Assembly (NCBI RefSeq): GCF_014384965.1
Contig: NZ_JACRSW010000031.1
Span: forward strand, 124,001 to 188,000
Direction: 5' to 3'
DNA: 64,000 nucleotides
Origin: Jutongia hominis
GTDB lineage: Bacteria; Bacillota; Clostridia; Lachnospirales; Lachnospiraceae
The notes under the pieces: generated by a model
Told to the model about the DNA's origin: nothing
Databases searched by the model: none
The model's input: the letters and a program-made list of their open reading frames with translations, nothing else
Position numbers and translations under genes: made by a program
Part shown: positions 16,868 to 24,262 of the stretch, in pieces
Numbering within the stretch: the first letter of the stretch is position 1
How the letters are laid out: every line of letters begins with the position of its first letter

Positions 16868-18439
16868 CTACCAATATTTTTCTCTGACTCTTTGCTCTAT
16901 CGCATCATTTAGATCCCTGATTGCAGACTCAGAAGAAGTCATAAGCTTTGCCCTGTCTTTTGCTTTTGCAGACATTTCCCGATAAAATGCATCATCCTTA
17001 CGATACCGTTCTATCTGCTCTTTCATTTCACTAAGATCATTGACTGCAAAATCCGGTCCACCGGATACAAAAACGTCCCCTGTCTTTGTATACACACCCG
17101 GAACTCCTTTGGCAAATGCTTCGATCACCGAGAATCCTCCCCCTAAACGGATCGGATTGATATAAAGATCACAAATTTCCATCAATGCTTCCATATCTTC
17201 ACAATAGCCTATAAAGTTCGTATTTTGTTCTAAAACCGGATCATTTTGACACCAATCCGAATACGTTTCAAATTTTCCTGCCAGAACTACAAAAAAACCT
17301 TCTTTTTCCAGCGTGATCAAAAGTTTTGTAAAATCATCACTAAGCTCATAGTCCAGACGAATCCCTACGATAACCAATACAAAGGCATCTTCCGGTATCC
17401 GGTATTCTTTTCTTGTAAACGTATGTGTCTGTTCTTTTAATTCAAAAGTAAAACGGCTTTCGATCACATCCATATTGGCAAATGTCTCTTTTTCTTCTTC
17501 CCGTATCATTCTTCCTAATATCTTCATCGGGTTCATTGTATGTGGCAGATTAGAAAAAGCCAATGCCATAGATGCAGTCGGAATAGCCTGACCACATAGA
17601 TCAGCGGTCATACTTCCGGTTCCCATCGATAAAATGTAGAATGGTTTTACCTGCCTGATCAGTCGGAGCACCGTGCGCAGTTTCCGTTCAATCGTCATCT
17701 TTTCTGATATTTGTAAAAAATCAAATTCATCTTCTCCAAAACGTATCACATGTGCGTTGCGATAGCTTTCCTCTACACTTCCAACAGCCGGATCATAGAT
17801 GGGAATTTCTCCTGCTGCCAGATATTGTTCGGTTGTATTGACAATAAATACTTTTTTCCCTAATTTCTTTAACCATTTCACACGTTCGATCAACGTTTTC
17901 GTTGGAGCATGATTCATACCGAGAAGCTGAATCGTAAGAACAACAATACAAGCAGGATCTCTTTGTTCTTTCGGAATTTTCTCCAACTGTGATTTTGTTT
18001 TTTCAAAATAAATACCATAGCTTTTCCGATAGATCCGCTCAAGAAGGTTATAACTTTCCCGGTCTGTTTGCACCATCTTTTTCAAAGAAAGCCGTTTAAA
18101 CTGATTCCAGATATAATACAGTTCATCAGCATTAAAATCGCCCAGAAGTATTTCTTTTAATAAACTATTTGTATCTTCTGTTTTTTTCTCTAATCGCATT
18201 AAAAGAGACAGTATAAAGCAAAAAAACTCTTTTGTCATCTTTTCTTCCTGTCTTTGATAACCTGTATTTTTCCTGTCAGCACATGGCTCTAATACCTCTT
18301 TACAAGCCTCGATCAACAAATCTTTTTGTTCTATTGCCGCCTGACTCAAATAATCATAGATCATATTATCTAACTCTTTGAATGCATTTTTATCCTGACA
18401 TTCTTTGTATGACCTTAAAATTTCCGTCAATGAATTCAA
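16868..18439 (-). CDS. GT4-type glycosyltransferase, translationally coupled to maf
   Basis: 523 residues starting at a TTG at 18439. That codon overlaps the stop of the previous gene as TTGA, five bases after GGAGGAG, a clear coupling junction; the in-frame ATG at 18505 lies inside the upstream gene. The C-terminal half is a GT-B fold donor domain: LVIVGIRLDYEL, VVLAGKFETY, NFIGYCEDMEALMEICDLYI, GGGFSVIEAFAKGVPGVYT. The N-terminal ~200 residues are helical, followed by an acceptor-like domain around 170-330. Retaining GT4 enzymes of this form add sugars from NDP donors. It shares an operon with two Maf proteins, so it may extend the flagellin-linked glycan. Confidence 0.82.
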   Translation of the reverse strand: MNSLTEILRSYKECQDKNAFKELDNMIYDYLSQAAIEQKDLLIEACKEVLEPCADRKNTGYQRQEEKMTKEFFCFILSLLMRLEKKTEDTNSLLKEILLGDFNADELYYIWNQFKRLSLKKMVQTDRESYNLLERIYRKSYGIYFEKTKSQLEKIPKEQRDPACIVVLTIQLLGMNHAPTKTLIERVKWLKKLGKKVFIVNTTEQYLAAGEIPIYDPAVGSVEESYRNAHVIRFGEDEFDFLQISEKMTIERKLRTVLRLIRQVKPFYILSMGTGSMTADLCGQAIPTASMALAFSNLPHTMNPMKILGRMIREEEKETFANMDVIESRFTFELKEQTHTFTRKEYRIPEDAFVLVIVGIRLDYELSDDFTKLLITLEKEGFFVVLAGKFETYSDWCQNDPVLEQNTNFIGYCEDMEALMEICDLYINPIRLGGGFSVIEAFAKGVPGVYTKTGDVFVSGGPDFAVNDLSEMKEQIERYRKDDAFYREMSAKAKDRAKLMTSSESAIRDLNDAIEQRVREKYW

Positions 18440-19758
18440 AAAATCTCCTCCAGTGTTTGTTCTTTCATACCATGTATTCTTGCTCCGTTCGAAGCGTTGA
18501 TCCATTCAATCTCCGTCTCAGATTCAATACGTCTTTCGATCCAGCGTCGGTAAATATCCAGCGTTTTACCGGTTCGTACCTGTCTGCCGCCAACACCTTC
18601 TACCAAACGTAAATTCTGTGTATCGACAAGCTTCTTTCCAACTCCTCCGGCATGCGTTTGCTCACCCGGATATCCCATATCCAGACCAACGACTATGATC
18701 CTTTTGCAATGCATACGAATTCCAAGATCGATTGCAAAGGTAGCTACCGATCCACCGGATTCATATAGTGTATATCCCATTTTGTGTGCTGTCTCTTCTG
18801 CTTCCGGCATTCCCTCCTGATAAGCAATATAACGCTTGCTTTCATATTCATTTGCCACAATTGCCGCTACTGTCGATAGGTAGATCAACGGGATTCCTGA
18901 ATTTTCAATTCCACGGATACGGCAGCGAGTGCCTGCTTTTGCATCCGTCATTACAAGATAATCCGGACGGATCTTTTCTGCCAATACTTTTTGGGCAACT
19001 TTTCCGACACAAAGCATAACAATATCTTCTCTGCCGCTTAACTCTCGAAGCTTCTCCCAGTGTTCTTCTAACGACGGTCCACCGGCTAATAATATCATCG
19101 TTTTATCGCAGAATGTATCAGAAAGCACATCTACACATTCGTCCTGTAACGTCTGGTTTTTATGAAAATTTTCAACCAAAAGCTCACCCTGCTTTTCCAT
19201 CGAAGCAAAGATCACTTTATAATTTTCTAAAATTTCACGAAGAGAACGATCCGGTGTGGTCTTGATCGCCGGTTCCCACATACAATAGCGTATGTCTTCT
19301 TTTTCTCCGTCAAGCCATGGAATATAATCTTTGGGATTTTTGCAATATACGATCGTCACTTTTGTATCTTCTAAAAGTTCTTTCAGGTTACGATAACGCA
19401 TACAGATTGCAAGCACTTCGAGATCACTTTCCAAAACGACGATCTTTTTAGATGTCATTTTTGCTAATGCTTCTACATGATAGCCAAGAGCCATGCCAAA
19501 CACGACATATTCCTCGCAGGATTCATTACGATTCGCTTTTGCAAAAAGTTCAGCCTCCCGTCTGGGATTTCTTGCAGAGCAAAGACGAATCTTTTTTTGC
19601 TCTTCTTCTAATGAAAGAACGACATCTCCATCCCTTGTCCGATCCAGATAAAATATTCTGTCGGATTCATCCTGAAATGTGTTTAACACACGATACAACT
19701 TAGAATCTTTCTTTTTTAAGATAGAAAGATTACTTTGCCAAAAATCATTTTCTTCCAA
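18436..19758 (-). CDS. Maf/DUF115-type flagellin glycosylation protein, short form
   Basis: 440 residues from a TTG at 19758 with AGGAG eight bases upstream. It shows the MAF_flag10/DUF115 core: EEYVVFGMALGYHVEALAK, a long insert, MILLAGGPSLEEHWEKL, DYLVMTDAKAG, YESGGSVATFAIDLG, IIVVGLDMGYPGEQTHAGG. Maf proteins are thought to transfer nonulosonic acids to flagellin serine/threonine residues in the cytoplasm before export. It is a paralogue of the next gene upstream but shorter by ~170 residues, mostly at the C-terminus. With neuA and neuB downstream, a nonulosonate donor is likely. Confidence 0.85.
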   Translation of the reverse strand: MEENDFWQSNLSILKKKDSKLYRVLNTFQDESDRIFYLDRTRDGDVVLSLEEEQKKIRLCSARNPRREAELFAKANRNESCEEYVVFGMALGYHVEALAKMTSKKIVVLESDLEVLAICMRYRNLKELLEDTKVTIVYCKNPKDYIPWLDGEKEDIRYCMWEPAIKTTPDRSLREILENYKVIFASMEKQGELLVENFHKNQTLQDECVDVLSDTFCDKTMILLAGGPSLEEHWEKLRELSGREDIVMLCVGKVAQKVLAEKIRPDYLVMTDAKAGTRCRIRGIENSGIPLIYLSTVAAIVANEYESKRYIAYQEGMPEAEETAHKMGYTLYESGGSVATFAIDLGIRMHCKRIIVVGLDMGYPGEQTHAGGVGKKLVDTQNLRLVEGVGGRQVRTGKTLDIYRRWIERRIESETEIEWINASNGARIHGMKEQTLEEIF

Positions 19759-19892
19759 TACAATTACTCCTGTACTTTTTTGCTCTCCATTAAAGTCAGA
19801 TCAATACACTTTCAGAAAACTTCAGATGATCTGACTCTATACTTTTCATGAAAAACATATATTTTACTCTAAATTTTAATGATAATCTCTTA

Positions 19893-21722
19893 TCACAATT
19901 TTGCTAACGATTCTTTCAACAATGGTGTCAATTCATCAATAGCTTCTATCATAGCTGTATAAACCGCTCCTGAGATAGCGAGCGTCTGTAACATGTTCTG
20001 ATCTGCGTCTTCAGAAAGCATATTGATCTGCTGTACTTTTTCCGTAGTCATACCTGTAATATAGGTATCCAATAAGTTATATGCACTTTGTTTTGCTATT
20101 ACATTATTGACTTTACGAATTGTTTTCAGACATTTTTCTTCTTTTTGAGCAGATGTATTATGCTTACGGATCAGTTTCATCAGATCTTCCTGTGCTTTTT
20201 TCCCTTCCGTTGCTTTCCCTCGTAAAAGAACAAATTCCTTTTCTAGATGCAGCATTTTCTCTTTGACTTTTGTATACTCTTCTGCGGAAAAAGTAGGTCC
20301 TGTCTCTTCTAAAACAGCCGCAAAATCAAATTCTTTTTTACATTCCTTTTTAATGACATCGGCTAAAGTCCGCACCTTAGATCCTTCGATCAAAGCACCG
20401 CCTTCTGTTGCATCAATTACTTCAATCTCGGGAAGTGCACGGATCGCATCTTCAAACCAGTCTTTATAGATCAGCCAGTCATAACGAGAACGTACTTTAC
20501 CGCCATTCACGCCATCCACCATCTTCATGCCATAAGATTCATTGACAATGTGCTTTTCTACACCTCCGGCATGTGTCACATCTCCATCATAAGCAAGATC
20601 CTGACCGATCAGAACGATCTTTTTAAATCCTAAAGCAGCACAAGTACTGAATGCACCTGTCGCAACCGACCCGCCACTGCTATATGGTGGAAACTCTCTG
20701 CCAAACTCACTATACAAAGCTTCTGTATATGGTTCACTGCGAAACCAGATTTTTCTCGATCTGTTCTTCTCTAAGAAAAGATTTTTTGCTTCCACATTGC
20801 TAAAGATCGGCACCTGTTCACATCGCTCGTCAGTCAGATGACGCGGGCTTTTCTTCGCATCCAAAGTTACGATCGCATCAAATGGTGCATCATGCATCAA
20901 TAAATATTTTACTGCTGTATCTGTTGCAAGAATAAACGCTTTTCCTTTTGCATTTTTCAATTGATCAATGTTCTTATCCAAAGATGGTCCGGCAGCAACA
21001 ACAATTGCCGGCACTCCGTCCGGGATTTTATCTATCAGATCCGGAATATAGTTACTATCCTTGATAAAATGAAGATTTTTCATCACATTGCTAATAGCCG
21101 AATGCGCCAGATGTGCTTCGGTATCCCGATTAACCTTTGCCATTTTATTCACATTTTCTACAGCTGCTAAAAAATCCTTATACTGCTCTATATATAGCTT
21201 ATCATAATTAGGATGAAAGCTTAAGATCTGTGAGGGAAGATTGGTCCAATGCACGCTTCTTTCCAATGCACCCGCAAATCCGTCGAGATTGATCTGATCT
21301 ACATAAATCTGTACTCTCTCATCTTTTAAGACATCTTCCATATCAAAATGATCTAGGCAAAAACAGAATAATGCAAAATCCGGTTCACAAACAAAAACTT
21401 TTGCATCTGCATCCAGTCTTTTTAGTAATTCTCCTAAAAAGATACCATTGCCCAATCCATATAAAATGGTAATAATATTCATATTTTGAAAAGTAAACTG
21501 ATCTGCCCATTTCTTAGCTTCCTGTGCCGGACGATATGTACTGTTCATTCGATTTACTTTTCCGTCTTTTTTTATACAAAGTGCCCAGTTTCCGTCTCTT
21601 GTTTCGGTTTTTTCGAACGAATCAAACGAAGGCTGCTGTTCTTTTTCTCTTTCTATTAGTTTTTCATATAATTTTGGTCTTACTTCCTGCAAGACCGAAC
21701 GATTTTTCTCAGCGTTATCCAT
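19893..21722 (-). CDS. Maf/DUF115-type flagellin glycosyltransferase
   Basis: 609 residues, usual size for full Maf proteins. N-terminal region with ITILYGLGNGIFLGELLKRL, then the core: VVAAGPSLDKNIDQLKN, AIVTLDAKKSPRHL, PPYSSGGSVATGAFSTCAAL, IVLIGQDLAYDGDVTHAGG, and a ~200-residue helical C-terminus. GGAG is seven bases before the ATG. Two Maf paralogues in tandem may use different sugars or different flagellin sites. It sits 2.4 kb downstream of the flagellin gene on the same strand. Confidence 0.88.
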   Translation of the reverse strand: MDNAEKNRSVLQEVRPKLYEKLIEREKEQQPSFDSFEKTETRDGNWALCIKKDGKVNRMNSTYRPAQEAKKWADQFTFQNMNIITILYGLGNGIFLGELLKRLDADAKVFVCEPDFALFCFCLDHFDMEDVLKDERVQIYVDQINLDGFAGALERSVHWTNLPSQILSFHPNYDKLYIEQYKDFLAAVENVNKMAKVNRDTEAHLAHSAISNVMKNLHFIKDSNYIPDLIDKIPDGVPAIVVAAGPSLDKNIDQLKNAKGKAFILATDTAVKYLLMHDAPFDAIVTLDAKKSPRHLTDERCEQVPIFSNVEAKNLFLEKNRSRKIWFRSEPYTEALYSEFGREFPPYSSGGSVATGAFSTCAALGFKKIVLIGQDLAYDGDVTHAGGVEKHIVNESYGMKMVDGVNGGKVRSRYDWLIYKDWFEDAIRALPEIEVIDATEGGALIEGSKVRTLADVIKKECKKEFDFAAVLEETGPTFSAEEYTKVKEKMLHLEKEFVLLRGKATEGKKAQEDLMKLIRKHNTSAQKEEKCLKTIRKVNNVIAKQSAYNLLDTYITGMTTEKVQQINMLSEDADQNMLQTLAISGAVYTAMIEAIDELTPLLKESLAKL

Positions 21723-21737
21723 ATCATTTCTCCAATG

Positions 21738-22052
21738 CTATTCCATATTACCAACAAGTTCTTCCATATATTCCAAATAGTCATATTGTAAGATATCTGC
21801 AAGCAATACCATATCTCCGTCTTGTAATGCATTCATTGCATCTTTTAAAATATTTGTAAGCTGTGCTTCATCCAAAACAAAATCATCATGTTCTGTCCGA
21901 TAAGTAAATAAGGCATCAATTGCTGTCATCATATTGCTAAGTCCTATTGTAAATTGATCCAATGCCTCTTTTTCTTTTTGCTGGTAAAAAAGATCAACTA
22001 TCCCTTTTACTTCTTCTATACTTTTCATTACAACATCTTTTGATCCACTCAT
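21738..22052 (-). CDS. Small helical protein leading the maf operon, function unknown
   Basis: 104 residues, acidic and predicted all helical, with no membrane segment or known motif. GGAGG lies nine bases before the ATG at 22052. It ends 15 bases before maf and follows a good promoter, so it is a real gene and first in the operon. Its size and helical nature recall flagellar chaperones such as FliT, or an accessory partner of Maf, but I see no signature to decide. Confidence 0.75.
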   Translation of the reverse strand: MSGSKDVVMKSIEEVKGIVDLFYQQKEKEALDQFTIGLSNMMTAIDALFTYRTEHDDFVLDEAQLTNILKDAMNALQDGDMVLLADILQYDYLEYMEELVGNME

Positions 22053-22106
22053 CTGCAGCTTCCTCCTCTATTTTTGTTCATATTTCTAACATCTTAGAAT
22101 ATCCTC

Positions 22107-22135
22107 ATAATACCATAATGATATCTATACTTCAA
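22107..22135 (-). promoter_or_regulatory. Sigma-A-type promoter of the maf/glycan gene train
   Basis: Minus strand: TTGAAG, 17 bases, TATTAT, with TG one base before the -10. It starts a ~50-base leader into the gene at 22052. It lies after the flagellin terminator, so the glycan genes appear independent of sigma-28. Confidence 0.65.
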
Positions 22136-22192
22136 AATTCCACTCTTTTTAGCCATTATTTTTTATTAAAACAATACACAATTTAATGATAG

Positions 22193-22228
22193 AAAAAATG
22201 GAGCCGGTCGATAATCGACCAGCTCCAT
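22193..22228 (-). terminator. Rho-independent terminator of flagellin
   Basis: Minus strand: a 14-bp stem with one mismatch (ATGGAGC...GCTCCAT with GGTCGAT/ATCGACC inside) followed by a T-run. It lies ~35 bases after the flagellin stop. Confidence 0.9.
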
Positions 22229-22260
22229 CCCAAGTTTAGGATACCATCCTAGTCCAATAA

Positions 22261-23091
22261 TTACTGGAGTAAAGAAAGTACACCCTGTGTAGCCTGGTTT
22301 GCCTGAGCAAGCATAGACTGACCAGCCTGCTGTAAGATAGATGATGCTGAGTAAGAAACCATCTCGTCAGCCATATCTACGTCACGGATCTTGCTTTCTG
22401 ATGACTGTAAGTTCTCAGCCATGTTATCAGCATTAGCAATTGTATGATCTAATCTGTTCTGTAAAGCACCAAGTGCAGATCTCTGTGTAGAAACCTTTGT
22501 GATAGCTGTGTTTACAGTTGTGATCAACTTAGTGATATCCTTACCTGTGCTAGAAGAAATAACCTTAGCAATTACAGTTGCAGAAACACCGAGCTTACCA
22601 GCTGTCATTGAGCTGATTGTGATGCTGATTGTCTGGTTTGTGTTAGCACCAACCTGAAGTTTCTTGTTCTTGAAACCACCTGAAAGAAGTCCCATTGTAT
22701 TGAACTGTGTCTGAGTTGCAATACGGTTGATCTCTGATGTAAGAGCTCTAACTTCTTTAGCGATAGCCTTACGGTCAGCTGAAACGTTAGTATCGTTTGA
22801 AGCCTGAACTGTAAGTTCTCTCATTCTCTGAAGTACTGAGTGAATTTCACTTAAAGCACCTTCAGCTGTCTGGATAAGTGACTGACCATCTTCAGCGTTT
22901 GTTGAAGCCTGCTCAAGACCTCTGATCTGTCCTCTCATCTTCTCACTGATTGAAAGACCAGCTGCATCATCAGCTGCACGGTTTACTCTGTAACCAGAAG
23001 ATAACTTCTCTGTGCTTCTTGCAAGATTTGTGTTTGTAATGCCTAACTGTCTGTTTGCGTTAAGCGCTGTCATATTATGCTGTACTATCAT
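22261..23091 (-). CDS. hag: Flagellin
   Basis: 276 residues from the ATG at 23091, eight bases after AGGAGG; an upstream in-frame start at 23175 reads through the leader and is rejected. N-terminal D0/D1: MIVQHNMTALNANRQLG, STEKLSSGYRVNRAADDAAG, LSISEKMRGQIRGL, then MRELTVQASNDTNV. C-terminal D1/D0: ALQNRLDHTIANADNMAENL, SRIRDVDMADEM-like KIRDVDMADEMVSY, ILQQAGQSMLAQANQ. The middle is short (~80 residues, Ser/Thr rich: SITISSMTAGKLGVSATV), so the outer domain is minimal and offers hydroxyl sites for O-glycosylation. It is monocistronic, from a sigma-28 promoter to its own terminator. Confidence 0.97.
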   Translation of the reverse strand: MIVQHNMTALNANRQLGITNTNLARSTEKLSSGYRVNRAADDAAGLSISEKMRGQIRGLEQASTNAEDGQSLIQTAEGALSEIHSVLQRMRELTVQASNDTNVSADRKAIAKEVRALTSEINRIATQTQFNTMGLLSGGFKNKKLQVGANTNQTISITISSMTAGKLGVSATVIAKVISSSTGKDITKLITTVNTAITKVSTQRSALGALQNRLDHTIANADNMAENLQSSESKIRDVDMADEMVSYSASSILQQAGQSMLAQANQATQGVLSLLQ

Positions 23092-23099
23092 AGCATTTT

Positions 23100-23235
23100 C
23101 CTCCTTGATTTCGCAATGGCATCCATGCCATTGGTGCATTGTTTTTAGTTTGCTGCCCCTTCCATGTCCGTACACACTTTAGAAACCGCATATATCTATA
23201 CTCCTTATGGAGAATAAATAACTTTGTTGTTTACA
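23100..23235 (-). promoter_or_regulatory. Flagellin mRNA leader with putative CsrA sites
   Basis: The ~140-base leader has five GGA motifs on the minus strand at 23202-23204 (AAGGAGT), 23167-23169 (ACGGACA), 23161-23163 (ATGGAAG), 23122-23124 (ATGGATG) and the Shine-Dalgarno at 23100-23104 (AAGGAGG). The fourth sits at the tip of a hairpin AATGGCAT/ATGCCATT (23115-23132), a favoured CsrA presentation. In Bacillus subtilis CsrA represses hag by binding a leader hairpin and the ribosome site, relieved by FliW. Both csrA and fliW are in this window. Confidence 0.65.
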
Positions 23236-23241
23236 TTAAGG

Positions 23242-23268
23242 TTATCGTCAGCTTTTCTGATTCTCTTA
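23242..23268 (-). promoter_or_regulatory. Sigma-28 promoter of flagellin
   Basis: Minus strand: TTAAG, then GACGATAA. Counted as TAAG with a 15-base spacer or TTAA with 16. The -10 differs from the consensus GCCGATAA at one base. Confidence 0.8.
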
Positions 23269-23299
23269 ACCCATTTCCATAAAAAAATTAATTTTTTTG

Positions 23300-23788
23300 T
23301 TATTTTTTCTGATCCACAAAATAAGTCTGCCATTGGTGATGCTGATTTGACATATTTTGATAATACGATGCTGCGGTTTTGTTACTCGCATTAAAATCAC
23401 GAATCTCTTTTCTTTTATTTTTCACAAACATTTCGAACTTATTTTTGTTCTTTTGCTCCAATGCCTGAATTTTCATGCTGCATTCCGTAATAATACGGAT
23501 ATAATTCTGCATTTCCAATATTTCAGGCTTAAAGCTTTGCGGATCTGCCTGTATAAAAGGATTCACTTTCGAAAATACACGCTCAAATCCACCATCTAAT
23601 GTAAAGATCCGTGAGATCAATTCTTCTTTTTGCGATAGCATTTCATCAAAAGCATCTGCATCAACCGGATCTGATGACAAAATCTCTGCCTGACGCTTTG
23701 TCGCATCAAGAATCTTTTGCATCACTTCATATTTTTCTTTTAAGGAATCTTTTAATATGGATACATAAACTGTCACCTGATCTGCCAT
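23300..23788 (-). CDS. FliT/FlgN-like flagellar chaperone-type protein
   Basis: 162 residues, helical and coiled-coil-like, rich in Lys/Glu/Gln, with no membrane segment. It follows fliS by 19 bases, the usual place of a FliT-type export chaperone in Clostridia. AGAGG precedes the ATG. The family has little sequence conservation, so the name rests on position, size and helical make-up. Confidence 0.65.
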   Translation of the reverse strand: MADQVTVYVSILKDSLKEKYEVMQKILDATKRQAEILSSDPVDADAFDEMLSQKEELISRIFTLDGGFERVFSKVNPFIQADPQSFKPEILEMQNYIRIITECSMKIQALEQKNKNKFEMFVKNKRKEIRDFNASNKTAASYYQNMSNQHHQWQTYFVDQKK

Positions 23789-23807
23789 ACATCCTCTTTT
23801 CTATAAA

Positions 23808-24188
23808 TCACATACTATGTGTTTTTTTCATTACTTCGATCCACGTTTCACGCATTGTCTTAATATGCTTTAACGCTTCTTCGAGTATTTCATTGTCTTT
23901 TTTCATGTTCGCTTCAACAAGTCTCCGGTAAATATAATCATATACCTTATCAAACTCCTGTGATACCGGATACTTTGTATCAAGTGACACACGAAGCTGC
24001 ACGATGATCTTTTGCGCTTTCTGAATGTTCAGATTCGCCTTTTCGATATTTTTTTCATCAATTGCCACCTGTGCCATATGACAAAACTTGATCGCACCAT
24101 CATATAACATCAAAATAATCTTTGCCGGTGATGCTGTCTGAACAGAATTTTTTTGGTAAAGTTGTGCAGCATTTCGATATTGTGCCAT
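23808..24188 (-). CDS. fliS: Flagellin export chaperone FliS
   Basis: 126 residues, normal FliS length. Seen: QYRNAAQLYQKNSVQTASPA, KIILMLYDGAIKFCHMAQ, then DEKNIEKANLNIQKAQKII and YIYRRLVEANMKKDNEILEE, the helical bundle that wraps the flagellin C-terminus. AAGGAGG precedes the ATG. It lies between fliD and the FliT-like gene. Confidence 0.95.
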   Translation of the reverse strand: MAQYRNAAQLYQKNSVQTASPAKIILMLYDGAIKFCHMAQVAIDEKNIEKANLNIQKAQKIIVQLRVSLDTKYPVSQEFDKVYDYIYRRLVEANMKKDNEILEEALKHIKTMRETWIEVMKKTHSM

Positions 24189-24262
24189 TGTAGTTACCTC
24201 CTTGTATTAGCAATTACACCTTTTTCATAGCAGGCAATCCCTATACGAACTGCCTTGGCTTT

